The translations under genes and the position numbers were made by a program. The notes under the pieces are model-generated. The model was given only the letters and a program-made list of their open reading frames with translations, was not told the DNA's origin and searched no databases. From JBGTIS01 sp041745535 (lineage in GTDB: Bacteria > Bacteroidota > Bacteroidia > Cytophagales > Cyclobacteriaceae), in NCBI GenBank assembly GCA_041745535.1, contig JBGTIS010000127.1:1-5015 (forward strand): a stretch of DNA of 5,015 bases, read 5' to 3'. Shown here piece by piece: positions 1 through 4,748 of the stretch (positions within the stretch are counted from its first letter, which is position 1; each line of letters starts with the position of its first letter).

Positions 1-166
1 GGCTACCGTAATTAAAGTATTTGTGTAACTCATTTTTTTTCTTTAAAAAATCTCTTCTAAATATATTAAACAAAATATTTCAAGGAAATTATCTAAAAAA
101 TTTAAATTTCTGCTTTTTACATAATAAGTTATTATTCAGCATTTTATAAAAATACTATTCATTTGC
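1..166. other. AT-rich non-coding stretch, left edge
   Basis: This part is strongly AT-rich, with runs of A and T and stops in all frames, and shows no credible coding region. No TAnnTTTG element was found on either strand. It probably belongs to the intergenic space between ssb and a gene to the left of the window. Nothing more specific can be supported. Confidence 0.6.
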
Positions 167-215
167 AAACGTTTACAAACGACTATAACCGTCTACAATT
201 ATTTAATAACCGACT
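167..215 (+). repeat. Four phased 8-bp boxes upstream of ssb (possible operator)
   Basis: Four related octamers lie on the plus strand: AAACGTTT (167-174), AAACGACT (177-184), AACCGTCT (187-194) and AACCGACT (208-215). Their shared form is roughly AAMCGWCT, with the first the most divergent. Start-to-start spacing is 10, 10 and 21 bp, that is one, one and two helical turns, so all would face the same side of the DNA. The last box falls where the -33 element of the ssb promoter should be, and no recognisable -33 TTTG is present there. The repeats and spacing are seen directly. A role as a protein-binding array controlling ssb is inference, and the factor is unknown. Confidence 0.45.
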
Positions 216-233
216 CCTGCTTTCTGGCTGCTA

Positions 234-241
234 TACCTTTG
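234..241 (+). promoter_or_regulatory. Bacteroidota-type -7 element for ssb
   Basis: TACCTTTG matches the Bacteroidota -7 consensus TAnnTTTG at every fixed position. It ends 43 bp before the ssb ATG, leaving a leader of roughly 35-40 nt. No clear -33 TTTG lies about 20 bp upstream; that position is occupied by the last of the phased boxes, so the promoter may depend on another factor. Confidence 0.6.
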
Positions 242-284
242 TGCTATCAATTTAATTTTATTGTTTTACTAAATAGTTATTATT

Positions 285-671
285 ATGAATCAGTTAAAAA
301 ATCGTGTACAGTTAATTGGTAATTTAGGAAAAGATCCGGAGGTTAGGCGCTTGCAGGATAATAAAATAGTGGCACAGTTTCCATTGGCAACTTCTGAAAC
401 ATACAAGAACAGTAAAGGTGAAAAGGTAGAGGAAACTCAGTGGCACCAGGTAGTGATATGGGGGCGGCTGGCCGAAATAGTAGAGAAATACCTGCAAAAA
501 GGAAATCAGGTCGCCATAGAAGGCAGACTTACCCATCGCTCATACGATGATAAAGATGGTATAAAGCGGTATGTAACTGAAGTAATCGCTACTGATTTGC
601 TAATGCTTGGGAAAAAAAATGATGAACCGGTCGCGGAAAAAGAGGTCGCGGAAAATGATCTTCCTTTCTGA
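285..671 (+). CDS. ssb: Single-stranded DNA-binding protein
   Basis: This is a cytoplasmic SSB, which coats single-stranded DNA during replication, recombination and repair and recruits partner proteins through its C-terminal tip. The protein has 128 residues. The OB-fold spans about residues 4-108: an N-terminal strand with NRVQLIGNLGKDPE (6-19), then TQWHQVVIWGRLAE (51-64), where W53 and W59 fit the DNA-stacking aromatic positions, then GRLTHRSY (80-87) and RYVTEV (95-100). The tail ends in the acidic-hydrophobic tip NDLPF (124-128), the expected partner-docking peptide. The linker is very short, about 15 residues against several dozen in the 178-residue E. coli protein, and carries a five-residue tandem repeat. 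The ATG at 285 fits the family N-terminus and the promoter; no Shine-Dalgarno is visible. The gene appears to be transcribed alone, between its own -7 element and a terminator. It could be an accessory rather than the main chromosomal copy. Confidence 0.96.
   Translation: MNQLKNRVQLIGNLGKDPEVRRLQDNKIVAQFPLATSETYKNSKGEKVEETQWHQVVIWGRLAEIVEKYLQKGNQVAIEGRLTHRSYDDKDGIKRYVTEVIATDLLMLGKKNDEPVAEKEVAENDLPF
629..655 (+). repeat. 12-bp direct repeat in the ssb 3' end
   Basis: GGTCGCGGAAAA occurs at 629-640 and again at 644-655, a 15-bp period that keeps the frame. It encodes VAEKE followed by VAEND (residues 116-125), so the acidic linker before the DLPF tip seems to have grown by a small in-frame tandem duplication. 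The identity of the two copies is seen directly; recent duplication is inferred. Confidence 0.7.
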
Positions 672-693
672 TAGGTTAATCAATTACAGAATT

Positions 694-726
694 AAAGGGG
701 CCATATTACGTTACGCCCCTTTTTTT
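694..726 (+). terminator. Intrinsic terminator after ssb
   Basis: A perfect 8-bp stem, AAAGGGGC (694-701) with GCCCCTTT (715-722), encloses a 13-nt loop. A run of seven T (720-726) overlaps the end of the stem. The hairpin begins 23 bp after the ssb stop codon. The GC-rich core followed by a U-tract is the classic Rho-independent form for plus-strand transcription. The stem also starts with AAA, which gives only a short U-tract for transcripts from the opposite strand. Confidence 0.9.
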
Positions 727-753
727 ATGTTTTTACAGTTCGTACCTGCCAGA

Positions 754-783
754 TTAAAGGGCATTCAATCACTTAAAAGGCAT
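754..783 (+). repeat. Near-identical 11-bp direct repeats
   Basis: TTAAAGGGCAT (754-764) and TTAAAAGGCAT (773-783) differ at one of 11 positions and are 19 bp apart. A related string, TTAAAGGGGCCAT (692-704), forms part of the ssb terminator. The pair is flanked by a 6-bp inverted repeat, CTGCCA (746-751) and TGGCAG (783-788). They lie just beyond the stop codon of the small minus-strand ORF. No function is recognised; this could be decayed terminator-like sequence. Confidence 0.3.
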
Positions 784-791
784 GGCAGTCA

Positions 792-1097
792 CTAAAAAAT
801 GTAGCGGATCTTGCACCAGGAAATCTCATGATTCATCATATCAGAGAATATTCCCATCATTTTTGACTTCAGATGATGTTCATATCGAATATTGAAGCCC
901 CCCATCTGGCTTTGTTTGTCTTCCTGTAATTCCTGAACCCATAGTAAGGCTTCAGCCCGGGGGTGCGTGTGAAAAAAATCTATGGCTAATGCCTTGCTGA
1001 ATTTTCTTAAAATCGCTTCCCCTCTGGCATTCAGGGCCTCCGGCATATAAAAAAACCTTTTCAGGTTGAAGGTGCCGCATAAAGAAATAATCTCCAT
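792..1097 (-). CDS. Uncharacterised small protein (101 aa)
   Basis: I do not recognise this protein. The reading frame gives 101 residues, starting MEIISLCGTF and ending CKIRYIF. There is no signal peptide, membrane segment or obvious metal-binding or catalytic motif; the composition is mixed and soluble, rich in Met, His, Phe and Lys. Two points support coding: the base composition is richer in GC than the surrounding intergenic DNA, and the frame sits 52 bp downstream of the amidohydrolase on the same strand, so it could be read from the same transcript. Against it, no TAnnTTTG promoter is visible in the 52-bp gap. An AGGAG-containing string at 1114-1120 lies about 16 bp upstream of the ATG, too far to be a normal ribosome site, and an alternative ATG begins at 1046. 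It may be a genuine lineage-specific gene, a remnant of a larger gene, or a chance frame. Confidence 0.4.
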   Translation of the reverse strand: MEIISLCGTFNLKRFFYMPEALNARGEAILRKFSKALAIDFFHTHPRAEALLWVQELQEDKQSQMGGFNIRYEHHLKSKMMGIFSDMMNHEISWCKIRYIF

Positions 1098-1149
1098 TTT
1101 ATAACACCGGAATGGCTCCTACTTTTCTCTTATTTGTAATAACTCAATT

Positions 1150-2547
1150 TCACATGGTATATTTTCCGGCAATGGTTTGCAGGCGTTGCTGAATTTTTTC
1201 TTCTGGTAGCCATTCCCCCCTCACCATCACACCGGCGCGGTTTCGCAAGTGTGTGATATTCTCCAGGGGATTTTCATTCAGTAAAATCATATCGGCAGAA
1301 GAGCCGGTTACCAGCGTACCAAACTCGCCTTCAGCATCAAAGTAAACCGCCGGATTCACCGTACCTGTTCTTAATGCCTGATACGGCGTTAACCCACTTA
1401 AAATCAGTGCTTCCAGCTCATGATGTATAGAGAAACCAGGTACATTGAAAACCTGCGGAGCATCTGACCCTAACAATAGCCCTACTCCTTCGTCATAAAA
1501 AGTTTTGATGATCTGCCTTCGTATTTTATTAAACCTGACGGCAGTAGCTTTTTCATAATTACCTTCACTCATAAACTGGCTTTTACGCGAAATCCAGTCG
1601 CTTACGGTTTGGTTTGAAAGGTATTTCATTTCAGGCTGATGTCCCAGCGAATCGGGAGAACCAGGGCCTACCCACCGCTCCAGCAAACTTTGTGTAGGCA
1701 CTACCCAAACGCCGGCTTCTTTGGTAGCTTTTGCCAGTGCCGCGATGTGATTGGTATCAGCCAGATCAGTGAAGTTAAACCCAAAAAAACCATTCTCATT
1801 GGGCTTCACATTGGCTTCAGCTGGGACCAATCCTTCTAAATAACCATCCAGATGATCAATGGAAGCATAATGAGCTTCAATAGCCCTGCGTATGCCTACA
1901 TCTACAGGCACATGGCCGGCAAAGGGTATTCCTACTTCCTGAGCGGTTTCCATAATAACATTGAAATTTTCTAAAGTAATGCCAGGATGCAGCTTCAAAA
2001 AGTCGTAGCCAGCTTCTTTCTGTGCTCTTACCATTTGGGCAGCCACTTCGGGCGAGGTAACGGTATTTCCGTTGAAGGAAGGTCCTGAAGTATAAACGCG
2101 AGGACTCAATATTTCTTTTTTATTTACTCTTTCCCGTAATTTTAAATGATACGGCGCGCCTAACATACCCCGAATGGTGGTGATTCCATTCGAGAGGTAT
2201 AAAAACAAAGTTTCTTTCACCAGGTCGGCTCCGTTCTGGTCTGTAGGAATATGGGCATGCATTTCGGCTAACCCGGGCATCAGGTATTTACCTTCGCCTT
2301 CAATAACGGTTGCACCCTCCGGAATTTTTATTTTGTCAGCAGCACCGATTGTTTCAATGGTTTCATCCTTAATAATTACGGTCTGGTCGGGTATTACTTC
2401 TTCAGCGGTCATGGGAATTAGGTGCACATGTGTAATCGCGGTGATTTTCCCTTTATTTGAAGCATTGGCTGTGCCCCTTTGGGAAACATTATTACAACCC
2501 CATGCAATACACAGCATTACAGGCAAAAAGGCTATTATTTTGCGCAT
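1150..2547 (-). CDS. Amidohydrolase-family lipoprotein (imidazolonepropionase/prolidase-like)
   Basis: This is a metal-dependent hydrolase of the amidohydrolase superfamily, 465 residues, probably anchored in the cell envelope. The N-terminus has basic RK, a hydrophobic stretch (4-17) and Cys18, fitting a lipoprotein signal peptide, although the lipobox AWGC is imperfect (Ala at -3, Trp at -2). A small beta domain (about 34-90) precedes the TIM barrel. Metal and active-site candidates appear in order: H97 and H99 in the HxH motif after the PGLAEMH segment, K185 in FLKLHPG (the likely carboxylated bridging lysine), H212 in AGHVP, H232 in IDHLDG, and D362 in GSDAP. All expected ligands are present, so it should be active. 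Related enzymes include secreted Xaa-Pro dipeptidase-like hydrolases and imidazolonepropionase-like proteins, but the substrate cannot be read from sequence; histidine breakdown is not supported by neighbouring genes. It is divergent from the dehydrogenase at 2651. No Shine-Dalgarno is seen, as usual in this phylum. Confidence 0.92.
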   Translation of the reverse strand: MRKIIAFLPVMLCIAWGCNNVSQRGTANASNKGKITAITHVHLIPMTAEEVIPDQTVIIKDETIETIGAADKIKIPEGATVIEGEGKYLMPGLAEMHAHIPTDQNGADLVKETLFLYLSNGITTIRGMLGAPYHLKLRERVNKKEILSPRVYTSGPSFNGNTVTSPEVAAQMVRAQKEAGYDFLKLHPGITLENFNVIMETAQEVGIPFAGHVPVDVGIRRAIEAHYASIDHLDGYLEGLVPAEANVKPNENGFFGFNFTDLADTNHIAALAKATKEAGVWVVPTQSLLERWVGPGSPDSLGHQPEMKYLSNQTVSDWISRKSQFMSEGNYEKATAVRFNKIRRQIIKTFYDEGVGLLLGSDAPQVFNVPGFSIHHELEALILSGLTPYQALRTGTVNPAVYFDAEGEFGTLVTGSSADMILLNENPLENITHLRNRAGVMVRGEWLPEEKIQQRLQTIAGKYTM

Positions 2548-2650
2548 AAGAGTAAGGTTAGGTAAAGCAGAATTATTTTACATTGCAAATATTAATTTAA
2601 GAGTAAATTTCTTATTATCACAATATGTTTACCTTCCAATAAAAAGAATT
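2548..2650. promoter_or_regulatory. Divergent promoter region, amidohydrolase / mannonate oxidoreductase
   Basis: This 103-bp AT-rich spacer must hold the start signals of two divergent genes unless either is read from elsewhere. On the minus strand AATATTTG (2586-2593) matches seven of eight positions, counting the two free ones, of TAnnTTTG and lies 38 bp before the amidohydrolase ATG. On the plus strand TTG (2583-2585) and TAAATTTC (2604-2611) are 18 bp apart, and TATGTTTA (2624-2631) is another one-mismatch -7 candidate, rather close to its ATG. The plus-strand TTG overlaps the edge of the minus-strand -7 candidate, so the two promoters might interfere. All assignments are tentative because none is exact. 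Confidence 0.35.
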
Positions 2651-3469
2651 ATGAAAAACCAATTGTTTGATGTAAAGGGTAAGGTTGTAATTATTACAGG
2701 TGGTGGTGGGGCTTTAGGAGGTTCTATGGCCAGCGCATTGCTTGAGCATGGCGCAAAAGTAGCCATTATTAGTTTGCACGAGGATTCTGTAAATAAAGCC
2801 TTGAATAGCCTGAAAAGTTTAGGCAGCGAAGTACTGGGCTTTGCAGCCGATGTGCGATCTGAAGAGAAACTATCGGAAGTTCGTGATGCCATTCTGAATG
2901 CCTGGGGCCGTATCGATGTGTTAGTGAATGCAGCCGGCGGTAATATGCCTGGTGCTACCATTAGTCCAGGGCAAACCGTATTTGATGTTTCTATACAGGA
3001 TTTGAAAAGTGTGCTGGACTTAAATCTGATTGGTTCGGTAATTCCAACGCTCATTTTCGGTAAAGTAATGGCCGAACAGAAACAGGGCAGTATTATTAAT
3101 ATATCTTCTATGGCTGCCACACATTCTATTACCCGCGTACTGGGTTATTCGCTGGCCAAATCTGCCATCGATATGTTTACCAAATGGATGGCTATGGAAA
3201 TGGCCATGAAATTTGGAGATGGCATCCGGGTGAACGCGATTGCGCCAGGTTTTTTTATCGGAAAGCAAAACGAGAAGTTGCTCACCAACGACGATGGCTC
3301 ATTAACCCAACGGGGCGAAACCATTGTTAAAAACACACCTATGGGTCGTTTTGGAAAAGCAGAAGAGCTAAATGGAGCCGTCATATATTTATGTAGCGAA
3401 GCTTCCAGGTTTGTCACCGGAACCATTATGCCCATCGATGGAGGCTTTAGTTCATTTAGTGGCGTTTAA
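2651..3469 (+). CDS. SDR oxidoreductase, D-mannonate oxidoreductase family
   Basis: This cytoplasmic NAD(P)-dependent short-chain dehydrogenase has 272 residues. It most resembles the SDR-type D-mannonate oxidoreductases, which interconvert D-fructuronate and D-mannonate in glucuronate breakdown. The cofactor motif TGGGGALGG is at 16-24, with D67 in AADV and NAAGG at 93-97. The catalytic set is N125, S153, Y166 and K170, with the YxxxK motif intact. Family-like signatures are NAAGGNMPGATI (93-104), NAIAPGFF with QN shortly after (195-207), TPMGRFG (229-235) and the C-terminal DGGFSSFSGV ending. The ATG at 2651 is chosen because KGKVVIITG follows at the normal distance. The same frame is open for 477 bp further upstream, but that part is antisense to the amidohydrolase and has no SDR character. 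No uxuA, uxaC or sugar transporter is in the window, so the pathway role rests on family resemblance; a related polyol or ketose reductase activity remains possible. Confidence 0.9.
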   Translation: MKNQLFDVKGKVVIITGGGGALGGSMASALLEHGAKVAIISLHEDSVNKALNSLKSLGSEVLGFAADVRSEEKLSEVRDAILNAWGRIDVLVNAAGGNMPGATISPGQTVFDVSIQDLKSVLDLNLIGSVIPTLIFGKVMAEQKQGSIINISSMAATHSITRVLGYSLAKSAIDMFTKWMAMEMAMKFGDGIRVNAIAPGFFIGKQNEKLLTNDDGSLTQRGETIVKNTPMGRFGKAEELNGAVIYLCSEASRFVTGTIMPIDGGFSSFSGV

Positions 3470-3493
3470 ATCAAAAATTGATGGAGAGGTAGT
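3470..3493. other. Short convergent gap with small AT hairpin
   Basis: Only 24 bp separate the stop codons of the convergent dehydrogenase and tyrA. The gap holds a perfect but weak inverted repeat, ATCAA-aaa-TTGAT (3470-3482), without GC in the core beyond one pair and without a T-run on either side. It is unlikely to be an efficient intrinsic terminator. Transcripts from the two genes probably overlap at their 3' ends. Confidence 0.4.
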
Positions 3494-4357
3494 TTATTTC
3501 TTATTATCAATTTCGTGCAACACCCGCCTGATTTCATTCGCCTTTTCCATCAATTGGGTGCTGGCCGCTTCGTTGCGATCGTCCAGAATTTTTTTAAATG
3601 CTATGAGTTGCTCTATGTAGGCCCCTAATGCCTCGGAAACGTTGTTAAGGTTTTGGGTAAAAATGGGCGCCCACATTTGTGGAGAGCTTTTGGCCAGGCG
3701 TACGGTAGAGGAGAAACCGCTGCTTGCCATCTTAAAAATGCTCTCCTCGTCTTTTTCTTTTTCCAGTACCGTGGTACTTAACGCGAACGAACTGATATGG
3801 CTCAGATGCGACACATAGGCAATATGCCGATCGTGTTCTACCGAATTCATATAACTGATGCGCATGTCTATTTGATCGCGAAAAATTTTCTCAATAGTTT
3901 CTACAGCTTCCGGATCGCTTTTTTCCACGTCGCACAGGATCATCTGTTTACCTGGCATCAGTTCTTTAAAAGCAGCTTCAGGCCCCGACCATTCTGTACC
4001 GGCCATGGGATGACCTGCCACAAACCGTTTTCTTTTAGGATGATTTTCTACCGATTGGCAGATCAATTCTTTAGTAGAACCCATGTCGGTTAAAATAGCC
4101 CCTTCCGGTAGTTCAGATAGTACCTGAGGCAATAACCGTAAAATAATATCAACTGGTACGGCCAATATGGTGATATCAGCGGCTTTTACAGCCTCAATCA
4201 GTTCCATAATTTCATCAGCAATTCCTAATTCAACCGCTATTGTGGTATTAATTTTACTTTTATCAACCCCAATTACTTTAATGGAAGGTTCATTTGCTTT
4301 TAACGCGAGTGATATCGAGCCTCCAATAAGTCCCAGTCCTACTATACAGATTGTCAT
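3494..4357 (-). CDS. tyrA: Prephenate dehydrogenase
   Basis: The enzyme oxidatively decarboxylates prephenate to 4-hydroxyphenylpyruvate, the committed step to tyrosine, in the cytoplasm. The protein has 287 residues. The N-terminal Rossmann domain has GLGLIGGS (7-14) and an acidic D32 at the end of the second strand, which favours NAD over NADP. The conserved DMGSTKE (91-97) holds S94 and K96, and GHPMAGTEWSG (115-125) holds H116. The helical C-terminal domain includes EHDRHIAYVSHLSH (174-187), with H187, and R220 at the spacing of the substrate-binding arginine of the Aquifex enzyme. After the dehydrogenase domain there is no ACT regulatory domain and no fused chorismate mutase. In many Bacteroidota tyrA sits with pheA, an aminotransferase and a DAHP synthase/chorismate mutase gene; here it appears alone, convergent with the dehydrogenase at 2651. 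The ATG at 4357 leads straight into the first beta strand, so the start is secure. Arogenate use cannot be ruled out from sequence. Confidence 0.95.
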   Translation of the reverse strand: MTICIVGLGLIGGSISLALKANEPSIKVIGVDKSKINTTIAVELGIADEIMELIEAVKAADITILAVPVDIILRLLPQVLSELPEGAILTDMGSTKELICQSVENHPKRKRFVAGHPMAGTEWSGPEAAFKELMPGKQMILCDVEKSDPEAVETIEKIFRDQIDMRISYMNSVEHDRHIAYVSHLSHISSFALSTTVLEKEKDEESIFKMASSGFSSTVRLAKSSPQMWAPIFTQNLNNVSEALGAYIEQLIAFKKILDDRNEAASTQLMEKANEIRRVLHEIDNKK

Positions 4358-4385
4358 TCTAACATATTTTTAAGATAATGTGCGG

Positions 4386-4393
4386 CAAAAGTA
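4386..4393 (-). promoter_or_regulatory. tyrA: Bacteroidota-type -7 element for tyrA
   Basis: Read on the minus strand, TACTTTTG matches TAnnTTTG exactly and lies 28 bp before the tyrA ATG, giving a short leader of about 20 nt. No clear TTTG at -33 is seen about 20 bp upstream. The leader is too short for an attenuator or riboswitch, so control by leader RNA is unlikely if this promoter is the one used. Confidence 0.6.
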
Positions 4394-4670
4394 AACTGTA
4401 AAACTGATAATTAAATTATTTCTATAGAAAAGATGAATGGCAAAATTCAGTATGAACAGGGAAACCAAAACGCTTCATAGGCATGTAATTTTAATGTAAG
4501 AAAAACAGGAATACTGTAGACACATTCCACAGGCTGAGTAATAATTGTTGTATGTTTACACAGTTATCGGTTCCTTTATATTTTTCTTATTGTTACACAA
4601 CAAACTCATAATCAAATATTTACGTAAAAAATCAGATTTCTGGCATTATTCTTCCTATTTCACTGGCAGA

Positions 4671-4689
4671 TAAGTTTTACAACAACTTA
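4671..4689 (+). repeat. Small inverted repeat before the PepSY-like gene
   Basis: TAAGTT (4671-4676) and AACTTA (4684-4689) form a 6-bp stem with a 7-nt loop. The left arm is part of TAAGTTTT (4671-4678), which matches TAnnTTTG at all but the last position and could be the -7 element of the gene at 4749, giving a leader of about 60 nt. Hairpin and promoter readings are alternatives; the stem is AT-rich and weak, and no T-run follows. Confidence 0.3.
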
Positions 4690-4738
4690 AAACCTAAACT
4701 TAATCAATCTTAAACTAAATTTTTTTTAATTACCTTAA
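4685..4738 (+). repeat. CTTAA repeats upstream of the PepSY-like gene
   Basis: CTTAA occurs at 4686-4690, 4699-4703, 4709-4713 and 4734-4738, the first two as ACTTAA. Spacing is 13, 10 and 25 bp. The last copy is within TACCTTAA (4731-4738), a poor -7 match only 10 bp before the ATG. The cluster ends just ahead of the start codon. It could be a regulator site or leader structure, but low-complexity AT-rich DNA could produce it by chance. Confidence 0.3.
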
Positions 4739-4748
4739 TTTTAGAATC

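Larger units (their letters stand above)
4358..4748. other. 391-bp divergent intergenic region
   Basis: No credible gene lies here; the longest start-to-stop frames are trivial, for example a 15-codon frame at 4433-4480. It contains the tyrA -7 element near its left end and, near its right end, a small hairpin and CTTAA repeats before the PepSY-like gene. In the middle there is a widely spaced inverted repeat, TTGTTGT (4545-4551) with ACAACAA (4597-4603), a 10-bp palindrome TTTACGTAAA (4619-4628) and a GGAAT/ATTCC repeat (4508-4512, 4524-4528). None of these is a recognised RNA or binding site. The length is generous for two promoters, so a small RNA or an upstream regulator site is possible but not shown. 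Confidence 0.5.

Noticed and set aside
607..795. Plus-strand 62-codon frame overlapping the ssb end and its terminator
   Set aside because: It runs through the ssb tail in another frame and across the terminator hairpin; no promoter or protein character supports it.
792..1097. Possible HigB-type toxin, because the segment HTHPRAEALLW recalls the HP-x-AE-x-L-x-W region of that family
   Set aside because: The resemblance is limited to about ten residues, the rest of the toxin fold is not visible, the N-terminal extension is wrong for the family and no antitoxin gene is adjacent.
2174..2650. In-frame upstream extension of the SDR gene that would give a 431-residue protein
   Set aside because: The extension is antisense to the well-supported amidohydrolase and shows no SDR similarity; the normal SDR N-terminus begins at 2651.
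2629..3435. Long minus-strand open frames (2629-3120, 3020-3268, 3145-3435) across the SDR gene
   Set aside because: They are antisense to a complete, conserved enzyme gene and encode low-sense peptides without domain features.
3470..3482. Palindrome ATCAA-aaa-TTGAT as a bidirectional terminator
   Set aside because: The stem is five mostly A-T pairs and is not followed by a T-run on either strand.
3797..4373. Plus-strand frames (3797-4093, 4167-4373) opposite tyrA
   Set aside because: They are mirror frames of the tyrA coding sequence; tyrA is complete with all motifs.
4433..4480. 15-codon start-to-stop frame in the long intergenic region
   Set aside because: Too short to distinguish from chance and without a ribosome site or conserved feature.
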